NCBI GenBank assembly: GCA_041859045.1
Contig: JBHELB010000027.1
Coordinates: forward strand, 192,044 to 256,043
Reading direction: 5' to 3'
Source: JBHELB01 sp041859045
GTDB taxonomy: Bacteria; Hydrogenedentota; Hydrogenedentia; Hydrogenedentales; SLHB01
DNA: 64,000 nucleotides
Position 1 is the first letter of the stretch; every line of letters begins with the position of its first letter. The notes beneath the pieces are model-generated. The model made no database searches, was not told where the DNA came from, and saw nothing but the letters and a program-made list of their open reading frames with translations. Shown here one piece after another: positions 25,487 through 33,822 of this stretch. Both the position numbers and the translations under genes were made by a program.

Positions 25487-26326
25487 CTAGCTCTCCGTTA
25501 CCGCGAGAAGATCGCGCAGTAAGTCGCGGCATTGGCGGACGTTGTCGGTTTCCTCAATCTGCTCGTAGGCGCTAATGAGGTTGTGCAGCACCCGCGCGAT
25601 GATGGCCGGCGGTTCGGCAACCTCCGTGAGCAGATGTAAATGGTGAGGCGCCAGGGTCGAGCGCAATTGCGCGGTTTCGCGAGCCGACAACACACGGCCT
25701 CCGTTGAAGCAGTCAAACAGGGCGTCTGTGCCCGCGACTTGGGCGCGCGCCAGGAAATGACCGGGCACGTTGCATCCGGTAACGGTGAGGCCCACGCGGC
25801 GGCCGACGAGGATGAACACACAGGCCAGACTGATCGGCAATCCCTTGCGCGATTGGAGCACATGAAGCAGGTTGCTGTTCATGGGGTGGTTGTAATCGTC
25901 GATGTTCCCCTGGAATTTCTTCCCAATGAACAGAAAACGGCTGAGCGATACGGGGTCGATGCTGCGCCCGGAGGTGAAAAACTCCTCGGCGAGTTCGTCC
26001 AGCAATTCCGCCAACGCCACCGGCGGCTTCCAAGCGTACTGAAATTCCGCCAGAAGCTGGAACGCCGCCTCGAGCTGTTCGCCAGGGGTTTCAAGGAATG
26101 GCCACCGCAACCAGGCCTGACGCCGGGTCTCGGCGTCCCGCTGATTGGTGAGCAGCCCACGCAGTAGCGCCCGTTGCCGCGTTGTCATGCCGTCCTCGAC
26201 GTCCGCCAATACGTCTTCGAGGTCCGGGCCAAGTGACAGCAGGTCGCGCACGACCAACTCGCGCACGGAGGGCGAATCGTCCTCGAGTAATTTGAGAAGA
26301 TAGGGTAACTGGTTTCGGTCTAGCAT
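25487..26326 (-). CDS. SirB1-type transglutaminase-like protein
   Basis: A 279-residue protein with an N-terminal helical region of HEAT-like character (NQLPYLLKLLEDDSPSVRELVVRDLLSLG) and a transglutaminase-like core matching the SirB1 family: YNHPMNSNLLHVLQSRKGLPISLACVFILVGRRVGLTVTGCNVPGHFLA. The canonical catalytic Cys is expected at the helix after GLPIS, where 'SLACVF' supplies it, and GHFLAR gives the His. The function of SirB1 proteins is poorly known; some are near the PrmC/KdsA region. The ATG at 26326 has AGGACAGGAC before it; a GTG at 26374 is an in-frame alternative. The gene ends about 260 bases before the DEAD helicase start. Confidence 0.8.
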   Translation of the reverse strand: MLDRNQLPYLLKLLEDDSPSVRELVVRDLLSLGPDLEDVLADVEDGMTTRQRALLRGLLTNQRDAETRRQAWLRWPFLETPGEQLEAAFQLLAEFQYAWKPPVALAELLDELAEEFFTSGRSIDPVSLSRFLFIGKKFQGNIDDYNHPMNSNLLHVLQSRKGLPISLACVFILVGRRVGLTVTGCNVPGHFLARAQVAGTDALFDCFNGGRVLSARETAQLRSTLAPHHLHLLTEVAEPPAIIARVLHNLISAYEQIEETDNVRQCRDLLRDLLAVTES

Positions 26327-26440
26327 GCTGTCCTGTCCTGCGGCGGCCCGCTCGTATTCCCTCTTATTGTCCACAGAATTGCAGCAGCCGTCAAACCCGT
26401 TGAAGCGCCCGCGCTACGAGGGGGCGTCATCCGGCCAAGT

Positions 26441-27493
26441 TTACAGGGCAGAACGACTCGGCGCGCTGATGAATTCGAGTGCGGTGTCTACGACCCAATC
26501 CGGCGAAATCCCCGTCATGCATCGGTGATCGGTCGTGCAGATTGGCTTTTGGCAGGGCCCGCAATCGACGGCGATGCGCAGCACGGCCCCTTTTTCATAA
26601 GGGCCGTCCGAGTACCGCGGCGAGGTGGATCCCATCACCGTCACCGTCGGCACGCCGAACGCCACGGCGATATGGCGCGTGCCGGAGTCGTTGCAGACAA
26701 GCAGATCAAGCTGCGACACGATGGCCTTGAGCAAAGCGATGCCGCTCTTGGGGGCGCGGTCTGGGACGATGAGCGGGCTCTTGGCCGCACGCAGCACGGC
26801 GTCGCGGGTTTCTTCCTCGCCCGGCCCCGTGAGCAGCACGCAACGCGCCTGCGCTCGCGCGGCGAGTTGATCCGCAACCGAGGCGAACCCCTCAGGCATC
26901 CAGCGCTTGCTCGGACCAAAGGCGGCGCCGGGCGCGATGCCGACGAACGGACCGCCTCCATTCCACTTCGCCCGTACCCACGCCACCGCCTCCGCGTCGG
27001 CATGCAATTCCAGGCCCGCCCCGTCGTCTTCTCCGCCAAGAGCGCGCACAAGATTGAGGTATTCGTGCCCCATATAGATCGGCGTGACGCGGCCGTGCTC
27101 GAGATGTGGAAACACGCAATCGGTCAACAACGCGGACCGTTGCCCCCGCGCATAGCCCGCCACGCGCCGCGCCCCCAGCGCGCGGGCCATTAGCGCGGCG
27201 CGCAACGAATGCGGAAACAACACCGCAAGGTCGGGACGTTGAAGCCCCAGGCGCTTTCTCAACCCCCGAAAACCGACCGCGCCCAAACGCGCGGGCAGCA
27301 CGGCGCAGCGGTCAAGAAAGGACAATCCCTCAAGCAGTTCGCAGACCGAACGCCGCCCGATAACATCCAGTTCGGCCTCAGGAAAACGATGACGCAGCGC
27401 GCGCAGCGCAGGGGTGCACATCGCCGCATCGCCCAGCCAATTGGGCGCGAAGGCGGCGATACGGCGCACGTTTTTTAGAAAAGGGATAGGCAC
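26441..27493 (-). CDS. Glycosyltransferase family 9 (heptosyltransferase-like)
   Basis: The 350-residue GT-B protein resembles lipopolysaccharide heptosyltransferases WaaF/WaaC: FAPNWLGDAAMCTPALRALR at the N-terminus, LAVLFPHSLRAALMARALGARRVAGYARGQRSALLT, FVGIAPGAAFGPSKRWMPEGFASVAD and the nucleotide-sugar site LLVCNDSGTRHIAVAFGVPTVTVMGSTSP. It transfers a heptose, or another ADP-activated sugar, to lipid A-core or another glycan on the cytoplasmic side. The GTG start is preceded by AGAAGGACTG. It is three bases from the preceding small membrane-protein gene. Four Cys residues near the end (DCGPCQKPICTTDHRC) are a common but unexplained feature of this family. Confidence 0.9.
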   Translation of the reverse strand: MPIPFLKNVRRIAAFAPNWLGDAAMCTPALRALRHRFPEAELDVIGRRSVCELLEGLSFLDRCAVLPARLGAVGFRGLRKRLGLQRPDLAVLFPHSLRAALMARALGARRVAGYARGQRSALLTDCVFPHLEHGRVTPIYMGHEYLNLVRALGGEDDGAGLELHADAEAVAWVRAKWNGGGPFVGIAPGAAFGPSKRWMPEGFASVADQLAARAQARCVLLTGPGEEETRDAVLRAAKSPLIVPDRAPKSGIALLKAIVSQLDLLVCNDSGTRHIAVAFGVPTVTVMGSTSPRYSDGPYEKGAVLRIAVDCGPCQKPICTTDHRCMTGISPDWVVDTALEFISAPSRSAL

Positions 27494-27496
27494 GCA

Positions 27497-27862
27497 TCAG
27501 TCCTTCTCTTGCCGGTCGCGAACGCGACGGCCGAGGTTTTCGGCAAACTCCGCGTCACCCAACGTGTCTCGATAGAGACGGCGCTGTTCTCGCAGATGGC
27601 CTCGAATAATCTCAAAAGCGTCAAGGAGTGCACGCACGATGACCGCAAAAAAGAAAACGAAGTACAGCACCAGAAAGAATGCGAATCGCCGTGGATCGCT
27701 CCGGGCATCGAGCAACGGCGCGCCCAACAGCAAGACGGCAATGATGGCGAAGAGGAGGTAAAAACTCACCGGACGCGAGCGGCGAATCTCCGCGGAGACC
27801 GTGCGGACATGGTCCCACAGTGTCTTGCAGGGCGCGGGATCGCCGGACGGCTCAGTGTGCAT
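27497..27862 (-). CDS. Small hypothetical protein with two membrane segments
   Basis: A 121-residue protein with hydrophobic spans at about residues 34-53 (SFYLLFAIIAVLLLGAPLL) and 60-85 (FAFFLVLYFVFFFAVIVRALLDAF), and a basic/acidic C-terminal helix (RRLYRDTLGDAEFAENLGRRVRDRQEKD). No family recognised. The ATG at 27862 is chosen as GAGGAG lies close before it. It is 3 bases upstream of the glycosyltransferase gene, suggesting joint translation, and follows a hairpin that ends the upstream prepilin gene. Confidence 0.68.
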   Translation of the reverse strand: MHTEPSGDPAPCKTLWDHVRTVSAEIRRSRPVSFYLLFAIIAVLLLGAPLLDARSDPRRFAFFLVLYFVFFFAVIVRALLDAFEIIRGHLREQRRLYRDTLGDAEFAENLGRRVRDRQEKD

Positions 27863-27924
27863 GGCTCCTCGAATTCCTGGTGTACTGCTCACCAACAGTA
27901 TAACACCCGGCTTGCCATCAATGA

Positions 27925-27958
27925 AGAAGGCCTGCCTTCCGAAGAAGGCAGGCCTTCT
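27925..27958 (-). terminator. Perfect 15-bp hairpin, likely terminator of the prepilin gene
   Basis: AGAAGGCCTGCCTTC (27925-27939) and GAAGGCAGGCCTTCT (27944-27958) form a perfect 15-bp stem around CGAA (read as TTCG on the minus strand). It lies 24 bases after the prepilin stop on the minus strand and before the next gene's start. Only a weak T-rich stretch (TTCATTG) follows. Confidence 0.65.
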
Positions 27959-27981
27959 GAACGCGTCAGCAAGCAGCGAGA

Positions 27982-29040
27982 TCAGCCACCGCCGCCGGCG
28001 ATCGTCAACGCGAAGGCCAGATTTTCACCGAACGAGCCCGCCGGGCCATTCATGACCGGGTACTTGGCCTTGTAACGGATGAACTCCACGTGACCGTCCA
28101 TGTACAGCACATTCGCGCCGCCCGGAACGTGGTTGAAACGCGCAACCGGCGTATCCAACGAATTGGCGTTTGTGGCAAGGCCCCACGAATCCAGCATAAG
28201 CGGGATCACGCTCTGGGCCTTCGTCGAAGCGGCCGGGTTGTTGATGTCGGTGATGAAATAACGCTCGACGCCTTCACGGATCGAGTAGTACACGCTCGGA
28301 AGCAGGTCGCCATCGTCATCCGTCTGGATCGCGCCGGTCTCCTGGTGACCCAGAATGTAACCGTTCGTCGCACCCGCCTGGCCAGCCAGATCGCCTTTGA
28401 AGCGATTCGGGTAGTAAGTCACGCCAAAGGTGCAACCCCAGGTGGCCATGCCAGCGGATTCTTCCGGATATACGGTGAATTCGCCAGCCGGCAGTTGATT
28501 GGTTCCGCGGCGGACCTCCCAATTGTACAGTGTCGTGACGATATCCGCCAGCTTCGAAGCGTCATCGGCCGCCCACGGCACATACAGGTACGAAATCGGC
28601 AGCGCCAACACGGAGTTGTAGCACGCCACGCTGGTCGCGTTGGCCGGATTGTACTTCGACGCAACCGCCTTCACGAGGTCGGTGTAGCTGTCATTGTTTT
28701 CCCAGATCTGACTGGCGGCCGTGTCCGCACGGCTGTCCGACGGGCAGATGGCGATGTTCGGGTCCGTCCAGTACTCGGGGTACATGGTCGAGCCTTCGTA
28801 AACGAGAGGGGCGCTGTCAAGTTGCGGATAGCTCGTACGCGGCGGGAACTTGTCCTTGTTCTCGCCCGAGTACATCTTGAAAATCACGCCAAACTGCTTC
28901 AGGTTGTTCGCGCAGGACGAACGACGCGCGGCTTCACGAGCACGCGCAAGCGCCGGCAAAAGAATCGCCGCAAGAATACCGATGATGGCGATCACCACCA
29001 GCAGTTCGATCAGGGTAAACCCCTTCTTCTTTCCAAACAT
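27982..29040 (-). CDS. Prepilin-type protein with processing-associated 'H-Xn-DG' domain
   Basis: A 352-residue type II secretion pseudopilin-like protein. It begins MFGKKKGFTLIELLVVIAIIGILAAILLPALARAREAARR in pieces: GFTLIE is the prepilin cleavage/methylation site, followed by the hydrophobic helix. Near the end HVPGGANVLYMDGHVEF matches the processing-associated H-X9-DG domain, though the spacing from H to DG is ten residues. Such proteins are abundant in PVC-type and Hydrogenedentes genomes, often in many copies, and may assemble a non-canonical pilus or sheath. AGGAGGAAAC sits just before the ATG. A promoter may lie at 29266-29294 with a leader of about 220 bases. Confidence 0.9.
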   Translation of the reverse strand: MFGKKKGFTLIELLVVIAIIGILAAILLPALARAREAARRSSCANNLKQFGVIFKMYSGENKDKFPPRTSYPQLDSAPLVYEGSTMYPEYWTDPNIAICPSDSRADTAASQIWENNDSYTDLVKAVASKYNPANATSVACYNSVLALPISYLYVPWAADDASKLADIVTTLYNWEVRRGTNQLPAGEFTVYPEESAGMATWGCTFGVTYYPNRFKGDLAGQAGATNGYILGHQETGAIQTDDDGDLLPSVYYSIREGVERYFITDINNPAASTKAQSVIPLMLDSWGLATNANSLDTPVARFNHVPGGANVLYMDGHVEFIRYKAKYPVMNGPAGSFGENLAFALTIAGGGG

Positions 29041-29265
29041 CTCTTGTTTCCTCCTCAGGAAAAACCGTCTACATATAGCTCAAAAGAATAACGACACAGT
29101 AGAAGTCTTTGGGTCATTTTCCCGAAAAGTCGTTGCACTTGCCCGCATCACCCCCTCTCAGTTCGCAACGCCTGAAGACCACTATCTAGCATGACGTCAC
29201 GGCGCGCGATTCGTCCAACGGCGACGAGGAAGAACGGAGCCAACACTCTTCCGCGCGATACTGTC

Positions 29266-29294
29266 AGTGTATACCAAGGGGGGAATTGCGGCAA
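29266..29294 (-). promoter_or_regulatory. Possible sigma-70-type promoter upstream of the prepilin gene
   Basis: TTGCCG (29289-29294) is followed on the minus strand by 17 bases and TACACT (29266-29271). The 327-base gap between the DUF4173 gene and the prepilin gene (29041-29367) otherwise shows no gene. Confidence 0.4.
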
Positions 29295-29367
29295 GGGATT
29301 TCTTGGAATTTTCCCAGAAAAACGGCCCGTTGTCTTGTCCGGAAAGCCCGTACGCGGTATCTCTCGG

Positions 29368-30858
29368 TCAATCGGCCTGGGCGCGACCCCAGTTCCACGC
29401 GCGCCAGTCTTGAGACGCGGGCGAAGTCAAAGTTCCCCAGCTTTTATCGAGTGCGGCCTGAGTCTTCGGGTCAAGCTGTGAGTGTACCTCTCGCAAGGCG
29501 GGTACGGCGTCGGCGCTCAGTGAGGTGACGTACTCCAGATCCATCCGCTGGGTCTGTTGCCATCGCGCGAAGTTGGTGCGGACAATGATCGCGTCCGGGT
29601 TGAGCACGTTGAGCCCGAAGACGACGAACATCGCCCCCATGATCGCGCCAAAAATAAAGCAGTCGCGTTGGCCGCGGAGCACGGTGAACGCAAACCACGC
29701 CAAGGTGACGGCGATCCACGCCATGAACGCCACGGCGTAGAACCGCGATTCCGTGAGGCCGTAAGCGTTCTTGTAGAGGAGCACGCGGTGCAGCGCGGAG
29801 AGCATGACCACATACACCAGTGCAACAAAAATCCCCGAAAGAACGCGGAATCGGCGGCGGGCAGGCGGCGGCGATTTTCGGTCCAGCCAATCGCCGCTCC
29901 ACAACACGACCAGCGCCAGCGTCGCGACCGTGACCAACTCCGAGAATCCGCGCCGGGCGTAGGAGGAGTAGCTGGGCCCCTGGGGATCGCGGATGTAGGC
30001 GTCGCCGCTAAAAAGGTGCTGGCCTTGCACCGCAAGGAAGATTAGGAACAGCACGTTGAGCGCGATCAGGGGAATGGTCGTGGCCAGCGGAGACGTGGCC
30101 AGGGGATTGTCCGTCTGACTTTCAGGCACGGTGATTCTCATTTTCGAAAAGGCAACAGCGAAATATGTCGCGACGCACCAGGTGAACAGACCCGTGAAGA
30201 AGAGATGGGGGGTGGTGTTCTCAAAGTCGGTCAACCAGGACAGATCGAAGATGTTCTTGAACAAACGACCAAAAGCGCGATCGGCGGAAGCGAAGAGCGC
30301 GCCGAAGATGGCCACCAAGATCACCGCGATGATCGCGCCGATCACCGCACCGGATATGTCTTTCCGTGGTTTTTCAGGAGCCGCCTCGGTCGACGCGGGG
30401 GCATTGCGCCGGTTGGCGTACGCGAGGAGCAGGAACGGACCGGCCATTGCGGCAAGAGCGCCCTCGATCCCGGTGATGAAATAGTGCAACAACGAGGAAC
30501 GTTGCACGTGGGCGACGCGTGGGTGGAGCGCGACCATCCCAAGCGCCGCGAACGCCATGAGCACGTTGAGCGTAACCAGCGTATTCGAATCACGCCACGC
30601 CAGGCATGCGCCGAACAGCGCCACGAACGAGAGCATGGCGTTTCGGCCCCCTTGGAACCGGGTTTGGAGACTGCGCTGCAGGAAGATCTGCGCGCCGCAC
30701 AAAAGGAACGCCCACAATGCCGCGCCAAGACTGGACATGCTCGAGTACTCGAATCCGTCGGCCGTGATGTACTTCGCCCGCAGGAGCAGATCGCCGAGCA
30801 CGCCGAGTCCTAAAGCGACGCCAAGCAGTTGTCGCGCCGCCACACGTTCGTCCATCAT
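29368..30858 (-). CDS. DUF4173 family integral membrane protein
   Basis: A 496-residue polytopic protein with about twelve hydrophobic spans and the family's signature at the C-terminus: NPDAIIVRTNFARWQ followed by LDLEYVTSLSADAVPALRE in similar form. The N-terminus GLGVLGDLLLRAKYI also fits DUF4173. Members lie in the cytoplasmic membrane and their function is unknown. The start MMDERV has two adjacent ATGs (30858 and 30855) after GGGGACTTCTTG. It lies divergently from the rplM promoter region and upstream of the prepilin gene on the same strand. Confidence 0.83.
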   Translation of the reverse strand: MMDERVAARQLLGVALGLGVLGDLLLRAKYITADGFEYSSMSSLGAALWAFLLCGAQIFLQRSLQTRFQGGRNAMLSFVALFGACLAWRDSNTLVTLNVLMAFAALGMVALHPRVAHVQRSSLLHYFITGIEGALAAMAGPFLLLAYANRRNAPASTEAAPEKPRKDISGAVIGAIIAVILVAIFGALFASADRAFGRLFKNIFDLSWLTDFENTTPHLFFTGLFTWCVATYFAVAFSKMRITVPESQTDNPLATSPLATTIPLIALNVLFLIFLAVQGQHLFSGDAYIRDPQGPSYSSYARRGFSELVTVATLALVVLWSGDWLDRKSPPPARRRFRVLSGIFVALVYVVMLSALHRVLLYKNAYGLTESRFYAVAFMAWIAVTLAWFAFTVLRGQRDCFIFGAIMGAMFVVFGLNVLNPDAIIVRTNFARWQQTQRMDLEYVTSLSADAVPALREVHSQLDPKTQAALDKSWGTLTSPASQDWRAWNWGRAQAD

Positions 30859-30985
30859 TCAAGAAGTCCCCTACTCGGTGCGGCCAATGTCCCCAGTGTT
30901 GTGCGTATTTTAGCAGGAGAAAATGAGCCGGTACAGGGGATATTCCAGCGCGCGAGGGCGGGGAAATCGGCCTTTGAGGAAAGAT

Positions 30986-31014
30986 TTGACATCGGCGGCT
31001 TCATTTGCTACAGT
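30986..31014 (+). promoter_or_regulatory. Near-consensus promoter of rplM-rpsI
   Basis: TTGACA (30986-30991), a 17-base spacer and TACAGT (31009-31014) with an extended TGC just before the -10. It lies 67 bases before the rplM start codon. The leader does not show an obvious L13-binding fold that I can vouch for. Confidence 0.72.
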
Positions 31015-31080
31015 TTCCCGTCGCGTCAGTTTTTGGATAACTGCGTGAGAAGGACGAAACCGTTCCGGAGGATTCCAGGC

Positions 31081-31512
31081 GTGAAGACGTATGTCCCCAA
31101 GCAGGGAGAATTGCAGAAAAAGTGGTACCTGATTGACGCCCAGGACCAGGTATTAGGCCGGGTTGCTGTGGAAGCGGCCCGCATTCTGCGTGGCAAGCAT
31201 AAGCCGCAGTACACGCCGTATCTGGATTGCGGGGATTACGTCATTATCATCAATGCTTCGAAGGCAAAGGTGACAGGCCGTAAGCGCACGGACAAAATGT
31301 ACTATCGCCACTCCGGGTATCCCGGCGGGCTTTCGGAAATGAGCTACGAGCAGTTGGTGGCTAAGCACCCGACGCGCGCGATGATGCTCGCCGTGACGGG
31401 CATGCTGCCGCACAACCGCCTGGGCCGGGCGCTGGCCCGCCACGTCCGAGTCTATTCGGACGGCGAGCACGAGCAGATTGCGCAGAATCCCATTGCGCAC
31501 GAGATAAAGTAG
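31081..31512 (+). CDS. rplM: 50S ribosomal protein L13
   Basis: The 143-residue protein is L13, a large-subunit assembly-initiating protein near the 23S rRNA 5' domain. Hallmarks are WYLIDAQDQVLGRVAVEAARILRGKHKP, YTPYLDCGDYVIIINASK, TGRKRTDKMYYRHSGYPGG and MLPHNRLGRALARHVRVY. The GTG at 31081 is preceded by CGGAGGATTCC, an ideal ribosome site, whereas upstream in-frame codons are not part of L13. It stands 42 bases before rpsI in the universal rplM-rpsI operon. Confidence 0.97.
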   Translation: MKTYVPKQGELQKKWYLIDAQDQVLGRVAVEAARILRGKHKPQYTPYLDCGDYVIIINASKAKVTGRKRTDKMYYRHSGYPGGLSEMSYEQLVAKHPTRAMMLAVTGMLPHNRLGRALARHVRVYSDGEHEQIAQNPIAHEIK

Positions 31513-31554
31513 TTTTCAGGAAACCGCAAGCGGTTCTAAAGAGAGGACGAGACA

Positions 31555-31953
31555 GTGGCTCAAGTAGCGAACGAGTTCGTAGCAGTCGGCCGGCGCAAGG
31601 CGGCGACGGCGCGTGTGCGCCTGGTTCCCGGCACGGGCAAAATCATTGTCAACGGCCGCCCGGTGGATGAGTACATGGCGCGCGAAGTGCTGGTGATGGT
31701 CGCCAAGCAGCCCTTCGACATCACCAACAGCAACGAGAAGTTCGACGTGCGCGCGTTGTGCGCGGGCGGCGGCGTGGCCGGTCAGGCCGGTGCGCTTCGC
31801 CTCGGCATTGCGCGGGCGCTCGTGTTGGTCGACGAAAACATGAAATCGCCGCTGCGCAGGGCTGGCTTGCTCACCCGCGACGCCCGCGAGGTCGAACGCA
31901 AGAAGTACGGTCGCCCCGGCGCGCGCCGCAGGTTCCAGTTCTCGAAGCGCTAG
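31555..31953 (+). CDS. rpsI: 30S ribosomal protein S9
   Basis: The 132-residue S9 protein contacts tRNA in the P-site through its basic C-terminal tail. Here the tail reads RRRFQFSKR, ending in the conserved SKR. Other hallmarks: AVGRRKAATARVRLVPGTG, INGRP-like IVNGRPVDEYM, CAGGGVAGQAGALRLGIARAL and KYGRPGARR. The start is GTG with GAGAGGACGAGACA upstream. A GNRA-loop terminator follows at 31976-32011. Confidence 0.97.
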   Translation: MAQVANEFVAVGRRKAATARVRLVPGTGKIIVNGRPVDEYMAREVLVMVAKQPFDITNSNEKFDVRALCAGGGVAGQAGALRLGIARALVLVDENMKSPLRRAGLLTRDAREVERKKYGRPGARRRFQFSKR

Positions 31954-31975
31954 GCTTCATCAGACACAAGACTCG

Positions 31976-32011
31976 GGACGCACTCGGAAACGGGTGCGTC
32001 CTTTTTCTTTT
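31976..32011 (+). terminator. Rho-independent terminator of rplM-rpsI
   Basis: GGACGCACTCG (31976-31986), a GAAA tetraloop and CGGGTGCGTCC (31991-32001) form an 11-bp stem with one G-U pair, followed by TTTTTCTTTT. Confidence 0.9.
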
Positions 32012-32070
32012 CTAAGGCCTACGCATGCCGCGCTGTTGACCTGCATTACGCGCTACTTTATTCTGAGCGC

Positions 32071-33105
32071 ATGCGAAAATGGTTGTACTTCTTCCTACTC
32101 TGCGCGGGCATACAGGCTTCCGCCGAAAACCTTCTGAAAAACCCTGGGTTTGAGGAAGTGCTGGGCAGCCGTCCTGCGGGCTGGGCCGTCTTCGTGCAGC
32201 CGCAGGCGGGGTCTTTGGCGCGGGTGGACGGCGCGGTGGCGGCCAGCGGGAAGTTCAGCGCGTTGTTGCGCAACGCCAAGGCGTACGCGGTGGAGCCCGC
32301 GAACAACTGGAGCCAGAATGTCCTGGGCGCGATGGCCGGGGCGACGCTGAAGTTGACGGCGCAAGTTCGGAGCAGCGGCGCGGCCGAGGCGGAGGTGTGG
32401 GTGCAATGTGGCCGCCTCAAGCCGTGGGCGGTCCTTGAGACCGCGACGAGCGCCACGCAGACGCCTGTCTACGGCGAGACGCCGTGGACGCCGGTGGAAG
32501 TGACCGTGAAAGCGCCCCCGGGAACGGATTACGTGGCGGTGCGCTGTGTGATCAAGGGCGAGGGCAGTGGGTGGTTTGATGACCTCGCGCTCGAACGTGT
32601 GGCCGAGGCCCCGAAACCGGCGCCACCGGCTGAACCCGCCGCGACCACAGCCCCCCCTGAGGCCACCGCGCCGGAAGCGGGGTCCGAAGCACCGCCGGTG
32701 CGCGAGCCTATCGTTGCGCCGCCGCAAGGAGTCGAGCGGCCCGCGCTGCCCAAACGTCCCGTGATGCGTCCGGATACGGGTAAATCAGATGCGCCGGCGG
32801 AATCTGAGGCGAGCGTCGCGCCGGAAGCGTTGGCTCCTTTGGCCGAAGGCTTGGAGGCGCTTGAGCCGAATGCGGATCTGGCGGAACTGATGGAAAAGAA
32901 CGAGTCGTTGCGCTCGTCGAACGCCGCAATGTCGCGCCAACTTCGTGAACTTCGCCAAGAACTGGACCGCCTGCGCACGGAGGTCGACAAACTGCGCCAG
33001 CGCCCGCCGATTCATCTCGATGCCCCCGCGTTGAGTAGTCCGCCGTTGACTCCGCCGAGGAGTAGCGACGGTTCCGAGAAGGGTTTTGCGGAGAGATTGC
33101 GATGA
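32071..33105 (+). CDS. Exported protein with carbohydrate-binding-like domain, Pro/Ala linker and coiled coil
   Basis: The 344-residue protein has a signal peptide (KWLYFFLLCAGIQASA), then a beta-sandwich of the CBM4/9 type at about residues 20-175: NLLKNPGFEEVLGSRPAGW at the start and YVAVRCVIKGEGSGWFDDLALERV at the end. A Pro/Ala/Glu-rich linker (about 180-265) and a heptad-like helix from about 280 to 320 follow (SSNAAMSRQLRELRQELDRLRTEVDKLRQR). It probably sits in the envelope, binding a glycan and forming an oligomer. Its TGA overlaps the ATG of a 48-aa membrane protein (ATGA), so the two are translationally coupled. Confidence 0.75.
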   Translation: MRKWLYFFLLCAGIQASAENLLKNPGFEEVLGSRPAGWAVFVQPQAGSLARVDGAVAASGKFSALLRNAKAYAVEPANNWSQNVLGAMAGATLKLTAQVRSSGAAEAEVWVQCGRLKPWAVLETATSATQTPVYGETPWTPVEVTVKAPPGTDYVAVRCVIKGEGSGWFDDLALERVAEAPKPAPPAEPAATTAPPEATAPEAGSEAPPVREPIVAPPQGVERPALPKRPVMRPDTGKSDAPAESEASVAPEALAPLAEGLEALEPNADLAELMEKNESLRSSNAAMSRQLRELRQELDRLRTEVDKLRQRPPIHLDAPALSSPPLTPPRSSDGSEKGFAERLR

Positions 33106-33248
33106 CCCCGCTGATGTCGATGGTGCTGATTTCGCTTATCGCGGGCACGGTGGCCGCCGGAATGATGTGGTTGCTGTGGAGTCTGCTCGAGAATCTGCTG
33201 TACTCTCCGCCGCGTCCGAAATCCGAACCGGCACGCGACGAAGAATAG
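33102..33248 (+). CDS. 48-residue single-span membrane protein
   Basis: The short frame encodes MTPLMSMVLISLIAGTVAAG, continuing to a second part of the hydrophobic helix (MMWLLWSLLENLLYS) and a charged Pro-rich tail (PPRPKSEPARDEE). One membrane segment, N-terminus probably outside or inside unclear. Its ATG overlaps the stop of the upstream coiled-coil protein. It is too short for length-filtered gene finding but has the look of a real small membrane subunit; no family recognised. Confidence 0.55.
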   Translation: MTPLMSMVLISLIAGTVAAGMMWLLWSLLENLLYSPPRPKSEPARDEE

Positions 33249-33440
33249 TAACTCCAGCCTTCTGACCTCTAATTCAGCAGGAGACGCCATGCCGCGTTGT
33301 GCACTTGGGCGGCCACTCCGTGGTCGAGTTTGCCCGCTATGCGGTTAGGAGGGCACGGGAGAAAAAGACGAAGCAGAGCTTCGGGAGAGCTGCGCCCCGT
33401 GTGCAACATGGGAGCGAGGCAAGATGGGCTTATGTAATGC

Positions 33441-33480
33441 AAAAGGCCAACAGGCGTCATTCTGTAACCTGTTGGCCTTC
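33441..33480 (-). terminator. Rho-independent terminator of tRNA-Ala
   Basis: On the minus strand AAGGCCAACAGG pairs with CCTGTTGGCCTT (33443-33454 with 33468-33479), with a 13-base loop and TTTT after the stem. It starts about a dozen bases after the tRNA CCA end. The 33249-33440 stretch beyond it has no gene I can support. Confidence 0.85.
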
Positions 33481-33491
33481 AATGTCTTTTT

Positions 33492-33567
33492 TGGTGGAGC
33501 TGAGGGGGATCGAACCCCTGGCCTCTGCATTGCGAACGCAGCGCTCTCCCATCTGAGCTACAGCCCC
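33492..33567 (-). tRNA. tRNA-Ala (anticodon CGC)
   Basis: A 76-base cloverleaf including an encoded CCA. The acceptor stem GGGGCTG pairs with CAGCTCC and contains the G3-U70 wobble pair that marks tRNA-Ala. The anticodon arm is CTGCG-TTCGCAA-TGCAG, giving CGC, which reads GCG alanine codons. The T-arm GGGGTTCGATCCCC is intact. Confidence 0.97.
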
Positions 33568-33612
33568 ACGTGGTCTCGCCACGGACATTCGGAAATGTCC
33601 GAAGCGGTGGAA

Positions 33613-33642
33613 ATGCTACCACTTTCCAGAGGGTCGAGTCAA
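33613..33642 (-). promoter_or_regulatory. Predicted promoter of tRNA-Ala
   Basis: TTGACT (33637-33642), an 18-base spacer and TAGCAT (33613-33618) on the minus strand, 45 bases before the tRNA 5' end. A short stem (CGGACATT/AATGTCCG) follows in the leader. Confidence 0.55.
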
Positions 33643-33822
33643 ACAGCGAAAACTCGGCTTCCGTACGCGCGCCTCTAATCCGCGATACAACGCTCCTGAC
33701 GCTTTTTCTGAAAGTTACCCGGCGATTTGGGTCGTCAGTCGGCCTTGTTTTGAAGAGGCATATGCGCCAAAATATCTTTGTACGCAATCACGCGGCACAC
33801 CGCCGCGCTCAAGGAACTGAAT

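Noticed and set aside
33269..33460. A 63-residue minus-strand frame between a small membrane protein gene and tRNA-Ala
   Set aside because: It overlaps the tRNA terminator, has no ribosome site and no recognised domain. Its C-terminal KLDHGVAAQVHNAAWRLLLN is curious but not enough.
33568..33822. Possible TPP riboswitch upstream of thiS
   Set aside because: I could not find the conserved CTGAGA-type and other TPP core elements in this stretch.
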